NCBI GenBank assembly: GCA_001579985.1
Contig: LRSR01000764.1
Location: 1 to 28,920, forward strand
Length of the DNA stretch: 28,920 nucleotides
Reading direction: 5' to 3'
Origin: Hypsibius dujardini
Lineage: Eukaryota; Tardigrada; Eutardigrada; Parachela; Hypsibiidae
Shown here one piece after another: positions 1 to 9,985 of this stretch. The position numbers and the translations under genes were made by a program. Position 1 is the first letter of the stretch. Every line of letters begins with the position of its first letter. The notes beneath the pieces are model-generated. The model ran no database searches. It was not told the origin of the DNA and saw only the letters and a program-made list of their open reading frames with translations.

Positions 1-250
1 TGTGAAGTCGTTCGAAAAGTCAGGACTTTCACTGTGTTCTAGTTGTACTTATGTTACCGTACGTTACCAATGACGAATACTGGGCAAGTGTAAGTCACGG
101 AAAGAACAGATTCGCAATTGAGAGGCGTACAATTGAAATCACACAGCTTTTCCATGCGGCTTTCGAAAAAGGCTACCTATTTCTACTAGAATTCACACAT
201 TGTTTGGGTTGTTTGTATCGAGTTTTATTCCTATTATAAGCATTTCCTAT

Positions 251-258
251 TATAAATA
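251..258 (+). promoter_or_regulatory. Candidate TATA box upstream of the polyhomeotic-like gene
   Basis: TATAAATA lies 45 bases before the ATG at 303, so initiation 25-30 bases downstream would leave a short 5' leader. The preceding sequence repeats TTTCCTATTATAA-like text twice. No other landmark is seen in bases 1-302. This is a consensus match only. Confidence 0.35.
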
Positions 259-302
259 CGTCCTTTCCTTAACGTTTTCATCCGAAATCGTGATCCCGAA
301 CT

Positions 303-1447
303 ATGGCACCGCCTCGGCACGTCATCCGCGGTCACGTAGTCACAGAAAGCTCCGGGAAAAGTCCTCCGGGAGATCCGTTGGACGCCTCCAACGACGAAGA
401 TGATGTCGATTTTGTTGTCAAACCAGCCAAGAAAAAGGCTTCGCCAGCCGCGGCAGGGACGCCAGCCGCGGCCGGGACATCCAAATTCCCCGACAAAACG
501 ACATCGGTCGCGGGTGATGCGGGAACGTCACCGCGACCGCGGCATTTCGCGGCGAAAAGCTTGAAAGCTTCGAAGACGCCGCTGGAAACTCAGAAAAAGG
601 TATTCTGCACGATATTTCCCTTCGAGCCTTGACTTTTGTGATGCAAAATAATGCGGGAAGGTCGAAAAGTGTATTGGCAAAGTTTGATTTTACGGGATTT
701 CAAGTTGTGTGAATGCGAAAGATTTCGCACGTTGATTGGGCGATTGATTGGGCGATTTGATTGATAGGAATAAGCTATGTCTGTTATAATCAAGCAATCA
801 ACCGAGTGCGAAATCATATTGTATCAGGAAATTGATTTACTCTAATGTTGGCACGATTCGGTTGAAACCGCGGTTGCAGTTGACTACTGTGGGTGGTTGA
901 TTAGTTGACTGAAAAATTTACTGCGGTTGAAACCGCGGTCGCAATGTACTAAACCCGCGGTTCCAGTCCATTACTGTGGGTGGTTGATTGCTTGATTGAA
1001 AAAGTTACTAGGCGGTTGCAACCGACCCATGCTAACACTAATTTACCCATCATCCCATTTAGCACGGATTTTTTGGCCGATTTAAGCATCGCATGTCTGT
1101 TTTAGGTAGGAAAGCCTAATAGCGTCGCAGATGGTGGGAATAGTTCAATTCAACCACCGATCCTGACAGTAATCCCATCCAGGCCAGTCGGTCGTCCACG
1201 GGGTTCCATTTCTGCCAAACGAAATATTCGGAGGGCTGATGAGGTGAACCACACGAAATCGGAATCTGAAGAAGATTCGTTCAGTCATGAGGAGGAATCC
1301 CACGGAAGTGAAGCTAGCAGTGCAGCGACATCATTCAACGGGGCGGTGGCGAGCGGATATACTATGGACGCTCTTATTGCTCGATTTGGAGGTATCATTG
1401 GCGTTTGTCTGTCTCTCTGTCTGCTTGTCTGTCTGTCTGTCTGTCTG

Positions 1448-1486
<39 letters not shown>

Positions 1487-2323
1487 GCTTGTCTGTGTCT
1501 GTCTGTCTGTCCGCTTGTCTGTCTGTCTGTCTGTCCGCTTGTCTGTCTGTCCGCTTGTCTGCCTTTCTGTCTTGGAGCCTCTCTCGCAATGTGTTAAAAC
1601 TAATAATACAAGTGCGTGCCTGTCTGTTTCAGATCGTGAGTGTGATTCCTGTGCCCGCACGTACAGCCCAAAGGCATCTCGCATATCGAGACGGTTCTGT
1701 GGTGCTCGTTGTGCATCGAACCGATCTTCTGGCAAGCGGTTATCTCGTTTGCTGGAGCAGGCCAGGTCGCCTGTCAAAAGTACGAAGAAGAAGGATCGCG
1801 AAGCTCCGGTGGTGACGCCAATCAAACCTCCCAGAAAGAGACAGCGGGAAGTGTCGGTGTCCACTGAGACGCAGTCTCAGGCCTCGACCGACGCCAGTGG
1901 CGCCGGATCATCACGACGAAGTGGTCGCTCTCGAAAGCGTCCGCGCGGCAGGGAAACGGACGGTGAAGAAGCGACCGATGACGAGCCCACTTCTTCATCT
2001 CGTAGTCGGTCTTCCACAACCACGAAACGCATGAAAACTGGCCATCCGCTTCTCAGCTCCGTGAAGATGGTCAAGATTGAGCCTGTCGGATCGCATGGAC
2101 CGTCTCCGGAAATTCCGTGTACGACTTCGCCCAATAGAGCGAACACGTCGCCGGCGGATCTGAAGAACGCGCCGCGGTCTAAACGAGTGCCTGCTGCAAG
2201 GGCCGCTGCTCAGCCCGGAATAGAAGTGAATAGAACGTTGAAGGAGATTGTGAGAGATCTGAAGAGATTTAAACCCCTTGTCACTTGGGATGTAAGTAAA
2301 TTAAGCAGGCAAGCTGGCCGATC

Positions 2324-2362
<39 letters not shown>

Positions 2363-2752
2363 GGCAGGCAGGCAAGCAGACAGAGCACAAGGAGGAGTTC
2401 ATGAGATCTCTCTTCTCATTTGTAGATGACGGATGTGGGATCGTTTGTCCAGCACACGTTCAAAGACGATTCCGACGGAGAAGAACTGGTGCTGGCCCTC
2501 CTTGAAAACGGCGTGGATGGGCAGTGTCTGCTTCTGTTCGACCAAGCTAGTTGGAAGGAACTCCTCCCAGTGCCGATTGACAGCTATCCCAGCGTAAAGC
2601 GGGAACGTCTCCAGAGCATCAAGAAGCTCATTGATGTCGTTCACGACCTGGAACTTGAACAGCGGAAGAAACACCTAAAGGAGTGGTACAGTCAGCGCCG
2701 CAACAAGTTCACCGCTGCCGCTGATCTCTTAGCACGCAATGAAGCAGCATAG
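303..2752 (+). CDS. Polyhomeotic-like protein: AT-hook, FCS zinc finger and C-terminal SAM domain
   Basis: Four exons join in phase: 303-599, 1106-1391, 1633-2291, 2426-2752, giving 522 residues. All introns are GT-AG. Residues 128-132 (GRPRG) form an AT-hook, a minor-groove DNA-binding motif. Residues 198-221 read C-x2-C-x15-C-x3-C with the third Cys in an RRFC context; spacing and context match the FCS zinc finger of polyhomeotic proteins. From about residue 411 (TWD, then the last exon) to about 480 lies a SAM domain with the hallmark DGQCLLL stretch, followed by a charged helix. The region between finger and SAM is basic, Ser-rich and disordered. In the family, FCS plus C-terminal SAM defines PHC subunits of Polycomb repressive complex 1: SAM polymerises and the finger binds nucleic acid. 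The protein is short and lacks MBT repeats, which argues against SCM, SFMBT or L3MBTL. The AT-hook is not a usual PHC feature. Start choice: this ATG opens the exon and follows a TATA-like box. Confidence 0.8.
857..1030. repeat. Tandemly duplicated GC-palindrome sequence in intron 1
   Basis: Intron 1 (600-1105) holds two diverged copies of a unit of roughly 70-90 bases. Each copy begins with GGTTGAAACCGCGGT and contains ACTGTGGGTGGTTGATT. The palindrome ACCGCGGT occurs exactly at 867-874 and 932-939, with a related CCCGCGG near 954 and GGCGGTTGCAACCG near 1012. No coding sense was found. Confidence 0.6.
1403..1570. repeat. (CTGT)n microsatellite, intron 2 of the polyhomeotic-like gene
   Basis: Almost pure TGTC/CTGT repeats with single-base variants (CTGC, CCGC) fill intron 2 (1392-1632). 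Open frames of the type CLSVCLSV across it are repeat artefacts on both strands, not protein. Confidence 0.95.
2323..2380. repeat. (CAGA)n microsatellite, intron 3 of the polyhomeotic-like gene
   Basis: ACAG/GCAG tetramers lie in intron 3 (2292-2425). They are in the opposite orientation to the CTGT tract of intron 2 of the same gene. Confidence 0.9.
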
Positions 2753-2899
2753 GCGTTATTTTTATTGTTGTTGTTTGTCGTACTCAACGTTTCCCCCAGT
2801 TTTGCTCAACTCTTATTTGCATCTGCTTTTTTACTGTTTTTTAGTTTCACTGATCGTGTCTCTCAATAACTACATGTTAGTTTCGGTCTTGCAGAACTG

Positions 2900-3132
2900 T
2901 ACTGTATTTTCGCGTTAGACAGGGACAGTCATACTGGAGTGGAACGTGTGCACGGCTGTGTGCACCGTATACACAGCACAAAGCCGCGTGGCCGATTAAA
3001 TGTTCCACAGCTCGTACTGGAGTGGAACGTGTACACGGCTTGTGTGCACCGTACACACAGCACAAGCGCCGCGTGGCCGATTAAACGTTCCACACCTCGT
3101 ACGCTGTCCCTGTCTAACGCGAAAATACAGTA
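2900..3132. mobile_element. Short inverted-repeat element (MITE-like), TA-flanked, with duplicated core
   Basis: Perfect 27-base inverted repeats at 2902-2928 and 3104-3130 start with CTGTATTTTCGCG and are directly flanked by TA on both sides (2900-2901, 3131-3132). TA duplication at insertion is the rule for Tc1/mariner-type transposases. The interior holds two diverged copies of a unit of about 75-80 bases (near 2935-3010 and 3015-3095), each carrying TGGAACGTGT, a CACAGCACAA block and GCGTGGCCGATTAAA. There is no coding capacity, so it would be non-autonomous. It lies about 150 bases after the stop of the upstream gene, possibly within its 3' untranslated region. Confidence 0.7.
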
Positions 3133-3212
3133 CTTGTAAATTTTTAGCAAGTTTTTGAAATTTTGTGTATGATTGTTACTTACGTGCAGTACATCTTGCC
3201 TCTACAGCTGTC

Positions 3213-3495
3213 TACTTTGAGGGTCGTTGTTTGGGTTCTGGTGGGCCGTCGGGGTGAAACGTGTCAATCAAGCTTTGATTGATTTAGGTCACATTACTGC
3301 ACATCCTCAGCAATTTTTTGTCGTTGTTAATATGATTGAATTCATTTGTCCTGAGCATTCTGTCGCCTATGACGACGTACACGCCGCGAAAGAAAAGCGC
3401 AGTGGCTGGCCAATAAATCAATCAACAACTAAACAAATCAAATGTGTGTTTGTCCCACACGGCCCACCAGAACCCAAACAACGACCATCAAAGTA
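3213..3495. mobile_element. Second short inverted-repeat element
   Basis: The arms 3213-3248 and 3460-3495 are inverted copies of 36 bases with one mismatch. Each begins with TACTTTGA and includes GGTCGTTGTTTGGG. The 283-base element has no coding sense. TA at both outer ends is compatible with a TA-targeting transposon, but the boundary is less clear than for the element at 2900-3132, because the right arm runs straight into the next inverted repeat at 3492. Confidence 0.6.
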
Positions 3496-4087
3496 CTGTA
3501 GTGCCGCGTTAGCTTCGCCCAGTAGAAGTAGACCCACCGTAAATTTGGACCTATGGATCCGCGCATCGGCTTACGTGCACTACGGGCTAACTCGGGCAGT
3601 AATGGAGATTTTCCTCCCGATCGACTTGGAGTTTTTTTTCGCAAATAGCTGTCTATTTATCGTGATTTATCATTGGGGTCTCCGCGTGGAAATCACAATA
3701 CCGGTTTCAGAAAACAATAATAAGGAAGAAAAAGACTTCCCAGCGAGGTTGTGGTGTGAGCGGGTGCTTGATTGATTGAACGCTCACTATTTTCCTTTAT
3801 TTTCATTGTAAAAAATCTCGATTTTTGAAACACGCATTTAAAACATGCGTTTTAACACTTTCCCACACCAAATTCAATTTGAAGTCGATTATCCATTACT
3901 GCCCGAGTGAGATAACGAAGTAATATTCTTGCAGTGCAAGAAGCTAACGCGGCAGGGCAGTGCAGCGGCAGCGCACCTGTAGCACCGCCCCGGGCGATTT
4001 TCCCCCCACTCCGTGTGTTATTGCCCGGGCAGTATATACTGAAAATGCTGTGTTGGTTGCGCGAAGCTAACGCGGCAGTGCAGTACT
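3492..4087. repeat. Nested inverted repeats around GCCGCGTTAGCTTCGC
   Basis: An outer pair at 3492-3518 and 4061-4087 is inverted and matches at 25 of 27 bases. An inner pair at 3590-3606 and 3892-3908 (ACTCGGGCAGTAATGGA) is perfect over 17 bases. A further partial copy of the outer arm (GAAGCTAACGCGGCA) lies near 3949, and a CGGCACTACAGTA fragment lies near 4782. This suggests a repeat family that has inserted into itself. No long open frame is supported. Confidence 0.55.
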
Positions 4088-4585
4088 GTTGTGCCGCGTG
4101 AAAGTGGTTGGAGTGTTGTTTGCTTGATTGAGTGTTCGATTCTTCTGACCCCCCGGTACAGTAAATTTTGACCGACAATTACAGTCTAGCAATCAGTCAA
4201 TCAAGCGACTGCTTGGAATGCCAAACTTTACTGCTCACAAGTTCAAATCCATTCCTCCGCCTCGCCAATAAACGACTCTTCGTTAAAAAACTAATCTCCA
4301 TCTGATGACTTCCTTCGTCGGTGCCGACTATTTAGTCATCAAACAAGGCCTCTAACTTGCTATCTTCGTCAGTAGGCACACCGACCCGCTCTTCACCGTT
4401 CACGACAGTAATCATCTCCACCGATTTTTACCCTTCACCATTGAGTAAATTAAGAATGCAAAAATCAAGGAAGCAATGACCCGAATCTAGCACGAAAAAT
4501 TAAATCAGAAAAAACGACTGATCAACACTCAACAGTGTAGGCTTGTTTCGCGGTCGTTGAATCAATCAAACCTGGGTCGGAATTT

Positions 4586-4768
4586 ACTAACGCTCAATCA
4601 ACCAAACAACACTCAATCAACCTAACAACGCTCAATCAACCGAACAACACTCAATCAACCTAACAACGCTCAATCAACCTAACAACACTCAATCAACCAA
4701 ACAATGCTCAATCAACCGAACAACACTCAATCAACCGAATGACGCTCAATCAACCGAACAACGCTCCC
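4586..4768. repeat. 19-bp minisatellite
   Basis: About nine to ten tandem copies of a 19-base unit (AACAACGCTCAATCAACCT, with A/G variation in CGCTC and variable last base). Each unit contains a CAATCAA core shared with the dispersed ATCA repeats of this window. It lies beyond the 3' end of the - strand PDIA3-like gene. Bases 4088-4585 and 4769-5149 show no gene. Confidence 0.85.
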
Positions 4769-5149
4769 ACCACTTTCACGCGGCACTACAGTAACTTCAG
4801 CACAGCTGTACCATCGACTCTAAGACCTTAGACTGTTTCGCTGCGAGCCCATGAGAGCGTTTTCAGGTAAACACCTTTGTAAAACAGTAATCCCGAGAGT
4901 AATCTTCCAAAGCAGCAACTCCACCGCAACTCATCGTGTTTGGGAGACATGTAAAAGCATCACCATGCGCATAATTCCCGACGACGACGACGACGACACA
5001 CCATCCATGCCTTCCTTCACAACGTATTAAAAACAATGCAACTGTGTGGAATCCAAATGAAAAAGACCAACGAAGAGAAAAACAGGTAGTAAACACCACT
5101 AGCGTAAATCACAAAGCCCGGAGCTAAATTTGGCCACTCCACCGCGCGC

Positions 5150-6997
5150 TCAGAGTTCCGTCTTGGTCTTCTGCTCCTTGCCAGAGTGATCCTTGCCCGA
5201 ACGATCCCACCCTTTGAGGGGGTTGGTGGACTCTGCGGCGAGGTATTTGATGAAGTCAGCAACTTCGCGGCCACCGTTGTAGACCCGCGGGTTTTGCTTG
5301 TCTCCCTTGGGGGCAAAGTAGATGGTGGGGAATCCGCGAACGTTGAACTGGCTCGGCACGTCGTTGGCAGTGGCGTCCATCTTGGCGATGGTGATCTCGC
5401 TCTCGCCCTTCAGCTTCTCCGCCAGTTCCTCGTAGATGGGGGTGAGTTTCCTGTGGGGTGGGACAAAAAACTCGTCAACCGACAGACAGACAAACAGACA
5501 GGCAGGCAGACAAACAGACAGACAGACGGATAGACAGAGACAGACGGATAGACAGAGACAGGTAGACAGACAGACAGACAGGTAGATGGACAAACAAACA
5601 GGCAAACAGATAGGCAGCTAGGTAGGCAGAGCACACTTAGGTAACGCAGGTATCAACGGGCAGATACGGTTTACATACTTGCAATGACCGCACCACGGGG
5701 CGTAAAACTCAATCAGGACGTCCTTCTCGGCGTCATTGACAATCTCGTCAAAGTTCTTCCCGACCACGACCTTGACGGCCTGGGTGCTGAAAACAACAAC
5801 CCAAACGTTAACAACCACGCCTCATACACGGGAGATAGTCGATTGTAACCTCACTTGTCTTCGGGGAGCTCCTCTGACTTCATGTACGGCTCCAGCTCGT
5901 CAGCCACAAAATCGGCAATGAACTTCTCGAGAGCCTCCACGGAGAATTTATCCTTCAGGACAAACTTGCGGCTCGATCCGTCGCGGATGGTGGCGACGGG
6001 GGTCTTGCCGTCGGCCTTGTCTTGACCAAACTCTCCGAGCTCACCGGCAAACTCGGAGAAACTGGAGATGGCAAAGTTCAGCTTGCTCTTCAATTTGTCG
6101 CCCTTGCTGCTGACAATCTACAAAACAAATCGATGGAGTGTCATTATGTGAAGGAAGAATGTCAAGAGACAGTGCACCAATCACACATCAACCAATCAGT
6201 CAACTGAAACCCGGAATCCAAAAACAAAAGGACTAAGCACAACCAACCAACCAATCAATCAATCGATCAATGACTAAGCACAACCAACCAATCGATCAAT
6301 CAATGACTAAGCACAATCAATCAATCAATCAATCAAGGAATAATAGCAACCAATCAATTAATCAAGGACAAGCACAACCAATCAACCAATCAATAAGAGA
6401 AATTCAATCGATAATAAATGGCGCTGCTAACACATCAATCAACGTATCATTTCCTTGGTAAAATTCCGTCATTCCTACCTTAAGGATGCGGTTTCGCCAG
6501 TAGTTGCTGCCCTTGGGATTCTTCACATAGTCCACGTCGTAGTACACGGTGAGAAGTGGTGCCTTGAAAGCGGCAGCGTTGCTGGTGGTGCGATGTCCGA
6601 CCAATCCGTGGGTATTCTCACTGATGCACTGCTTGAGGGCCTTGATGTCGGAAGCGTCGCAGACCACCGTCTCCGGCTCGAACTTGTTGTGCAGCCGCTT
6701 CGGCCGATGCACCACCACCTTGTCCTTGTTAGATTTGGTCAGCTCATCCAGACTGGCGTGGGCAAAGCGAATCTCCTCCTTCAGACCGTCGGCGACCTTG
6801 TTGTACACCTACATGAGAAAATACATTAAGATTAACACCAAACTTGAGTCTATAACTTGCATGCCTGTCCATTTGTGGCAGTGGTCATTAGGTTGGTGGA
6901 CTGTGTTAATATCTGCCAGACCTACTCGTCCTTCCGCCCTCATTTTTCGCTGTTTGTCTTAATGCTACCTGACTCCGAGTCTGTCTAACTAACTACC

Positions 6998-7037
<40 letters not shown>

Positions 7038-8670
7038 GGTATGTCTGTCTGCACTGTTGTGTCTGCCTTTGATATGACCCTTCCGCTCGTCGTTACCTCC
7101 TGGATGGCTTCAGCAGCCGACGACAGATATCCCACCACCACCGCTTCCTGGCTGTCCAAAAACTTAGTCAGATCGCTCTCCGACTTGAGTTCCTTTGAGC
7201 TGGGTCCGGCCTCTGAGCGCATAGCCTTGATGATGCCGTCGGCTTCGCGACCGCCAGCGTAGTCCTTGGACTCCTCGCCGTTGCGGAAGATCTTGAGCGT
7301 GGGGTAGCCGGAGACGCCGTATTTCTTGCAGACCTGCTCGTTGGCCGTACAGTCAACCTTGATCAGTCCAACCGGGAGGTCCTCCTTCTTCAGGGCGGTC
7401 GCGGCCTTCTCGTACTCCGGAGCCAAACGCTTGCAATGACCGCACCTAGGAGGACAAAGTCATCAAATGATCTACACGTGTACAATATCTTCCGGTCAAC
7501 CAGCTAAAATTATAATCGCTATGGGAATTATCCGCCGCGCACCGCCAACATCGTTTATCCATGAATCAGTCAATCAATCACTAAAATCAATAGGCTTAAT
7601 AACTGTGTTAATTAAAACCACGATTAACCAATGGATCTACGTTCAGTAATTCGGAAAAAAATTCAAGTCAATAGAAAATTAACTTCCCAAATGAATCAAT
7701 CAATCAGTGAGAGGCATGATAAGCAAACAAATCAATCAAATCAAATACCAACAGCAGCATCAAGCAACAACCTCAGCAAACAAAGCCGGCAGCCCATTGA
7801 CTGATCAATCAATCAATCAATTGACCATAGTAGTTATCATACCTCCGGCAGCCCATTTGACTGATCAACCAATCAATCGATCAAACCAAATGTCACTCTA
7901 TTAACTGATCAACCAATCAATCAATCAAACCAGTTGTCACTTCACCGGCAAGCAAATGGATTTGAATGATAACCTCCGTATTGGGCAAGCACATAAAAAA
8001 CATGCCTCCTTCTACTATTGAAATTCCACTAAAATCTTCGTCACATCTCAGATCAGATTATTTTCTACCCTGGGTCAGACGGAGTCAAGGGAGTCAGCAA
8101 AACGCGTCGTGCCACGTCAATCAAAGAGCCATGCAAAAAAGCTCCATCATTCAATCCTACTTTTTGCGAGTGACAAATGCAAGTTTTTTTAGAAAACGCT
8201 GATTTCCCACTGATAAGAATGTTTTTAAAAAACACTAAATAAATACTTAAAATTAAAATTAATTAATAAAAGTAATGAAAAATAAAAAATCCCAAGGTCG
8301 CCTTGAAGGCTTCCAGTTCGCGTGCTTCGCGGATTTCCATTGATATTAACGTGTTAAAAAAGTTCAAAAAATAGAAATTTTTTTTAAATTTAAAAATTTA
8401 AAAAATTTAAAAAAAGTGAAGGTCGACAACCGAAAATTGAAGGTCGTTTACGAGACTTCAAGGATCTTCCACGCCACAATGCAAAACCTCGCACACATCT
8501 AGCCGCCATCCCGAACCCCCCTTCACTCACCAGGGAGCAAAGAATTCCGCCAGAGCCACCGGGTAGTCGCCGATCCGGTCCGCAAAGTCAGCATCCGTCA
8601 GCTCGATGACATCGGACGCGAATGCGCACCCGAAGAAGAGGAATCCGAGGCAGACGATGTGCCGCAACAT
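5150..8670 (-). CDS. PDIA3: Protein disulfide isomerase A3-like (ERp57)
   Basis: Six exons on the complement: 8670-8531, 7445-7097, 6808-6479, 6117-5855, 5786-5679, 5450-5150, giving 496 residues (family about 500). Residues 1-18 form a signal peptide with a hydrophobic core ending near CAFA. Thioredoxin domain a has WCGHCK (Cys48, Cys51), and domain a' has WCGHCK (Cys393, Cys396). Between them lie two redox-inactive b-type domains; text such as GPSSKEL and VVVGYLS is typical of the ERp57 b domain. The chain ends in KTEL, a KDEL-class ER-retrieval signal. In the family the enzyme forms and rearranges disulfides of ER glycoproteins together with calnexin and calreticulin. The a-b-b'-a' order, length and b-domain text favour PDIA3 over P4HB, but only a phylogeny would settle the paralogue. 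The first intron splits the Trp codon of the first CGHC motif, and intron 5 cuts just after the second. Confidence 0.92.
5484..5635. repeat. (CAGA)n tract, intron 5 of the PDIA3-like gene
   Basis: CAGA/CAGG tetramers with GATA interruptions occupy most of intron 5 (5451-5678). On the gene's sense strand this reads CTGT. Confidence 0.9.
6235..6415. repeat. ATCA-rich repeat, intron 3 of the PDIA3-like gene
   Basis: Roughly 30-40-base units made of GACTAAGCACAACC followed by (AATC)n. They lie within intron 3 (6118-6478). Confidence 0.85.
6995..7040. repeat. (CTGT)n tract, intron 2 of the PDIA3-like gene
   Basis: About ten CTGT units lie within intron 2 (6809-7096). The gene's sense strand reads CAGA, opposite to its intron 5. 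Confidence 0.9.
7560..7945. repeat. ATCA-rich repeats, intron 1 of the PDIA3-like gene
   Basis: Dispersed (AATC)n runs lie in the 1,085-base intron 1 (7446-8530). A directly repeated segment near 7780-7905 contains GGCAGCCCATTGACTGATCAA. The same intron has an AT-rich stretch at about 8215-8420. Confidence 0.75.
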
Positions 8671-9782
8671 TCTTCCGCAGGCAGGCAGGCGGGTGATTTC
8701 CGGGTCTAGAAAGGAAACGGGGGGAAATGGGGAATTCCCGGGGACCGCACAAAAAACAAATTATTGACCGGCGAAGTGGCGAAAAATGTCTCGATTTTTC
8801 GTGCGCTTTGAGTAAAACGAAAGTAAAAGATGACGAGGCTGCCACGCAAACTACCGTATACTCGCGATCTCAATGGACTCTTTTCTGCCCTACCCGTAAA
8901 TTCCAACCAACCCGGCTGTGCCTATTCAGTGCCGTTCACTAAATTACCACTGTAGGGACAAATATACGCAAAAGTACGACTGTACAATCAATCAATCAAA
9001 CACAATGAGTAAGTTGTACGAAATTAGCCAATCAGAGAAGAGTGAATCAGATTGAACGTTAAATCGAGTGCAGGGCCATACTGAGGGAGGCGGGGCTTAG
9101 TTGTTCCCTGAGATCGCGAGCATACGGTAATCGTAAAAAGAGCCGAATGAAAATAGCACACGTCATCACACAGCTGCTGGGTAGGCAGTAATAAGGCTTT
9201 CATTAGCAATGACTGAAATGGCGTAGGGTCTATACCCACCTGGCCTATTAACATGCCATGTGTTTGAATGATAAAAGTATACGTGTCGCAGTTGAAGCCA
9301 GAGTTAAGATGCACACGTGAGCAGAATGCTCGACTGACCGAGTCAAGATATTTACCTCGTTCAGTGCAATACTTCCGTGCAATAGCCAAGGTAAGTGGCT
9401 TGACTCGGTCAGCCAAGCGCTCGCAAGTGATGCCTTGTTTCGGCAGACATAAAATGTCGATGAACTTTTCTGCCCTGAAGCTCGACCCTTCCTCCTTCAC
9501 ATTTTCAGTTAATGGGAATGGTCACAATATCAATCATTACCGTACGGTATTCTGCATTTCTGATGACGGAATTGAGGGAATCCTTGTAGCCGGGGATAAA
9601 TTACCGCGCAAAGTGGATTCAACAGATAAGTATGTGCAAGCACATAAGCACATACAGATGAGACCAGAAAAATGTACACAAAAAAAAGATAAAAACCACG
9701 TGAAACGCATTAAGAGAAATCCCGAACGCCGACTGAAGAAGAGAAGAAAAACTTCCTGAGTAATATTGATTAGTAAAATCTT
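8671..9782. other. No confident gene between the PDIA3-like and FBXO22-like genes
   Basis: The segment must contain the PDIA3-like promoter (just above 8670) and the 3' flank of the FBXO22-like gene (below 9783). Overlapping open frames of about 160 codons exist on both strands (9268-9759 on +, 9024-9500 on -). Neither shows a domain I recognise, and each could be chance. The + frame ends in a Lys/Arg-rich tail. A 24-base imperfect inverted repeat sits at 9333-9412. Confidence 0.5.
9333..9412. repeat. Inverted repeat with splice-donor-like arms
   Basis: The arms 9333-9356 and 9389-9412 are inverted and match over about 20 of 24 bases, centred on CTGACCGAGTCAAG. The loop is 32 bases. The right arm contains AAGGTAAGT on the + strand, and the left arm reads GAGGTAAAT on the - strand, so each arm resembles a 5' splice site on a different strand. 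Confidence 0.6.
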
Positions 9783-9946
9783 TTACTGCCCACCAAGAAC
9801 AACCCCGCAGACAAAGGCAGAATGAAGACCGCTCCAGAACTTGCCGAAGTCCGCCGCCGTCTTGTCTTTGATGAAGCAGCTGCCAATTACGTTTTGATAA
9901 CCTGTATCACATGGATTCATAATCATTCATTAACATTAACATTCAA

Positions 9947-9985
<39 letters not shown>

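Noticed and set aside
1405-1815. Long open frames of Cys-Leu-Ser-Val or Asp-Arg-Gln-Thr repeats here and over the other CTGT/CAGA tracts
   Set aside because: A 4-base repeat without stop words is open in several frames on both strands. These tracts sit in introns bounded by good splice sites.
3227-3775. 182-codon + strand frame as a gene
   Set aside because: It runs across two separate inverted-repeat elements and shows no domain; chance opening.
4180-4260. tRNA-like B-box (GTTCAAATCC near 4239)
   Set aside because: No matching A-box or cloverleaf in the preceding 70 bases.
6989-7096. Extension of PDIA3-like exon 2 through the CTGT tract
   Set aside because: The frame stays open by chance. 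The donor CAGGAG|GTAACG at 7096 joins in phase with the next exon and keeps the family sequence.
9024-9500. 158-codon - strand frame as a gene
   Set aside because: No recognised domain, a competing frame on the other strand, no clear splice partners or promoter.
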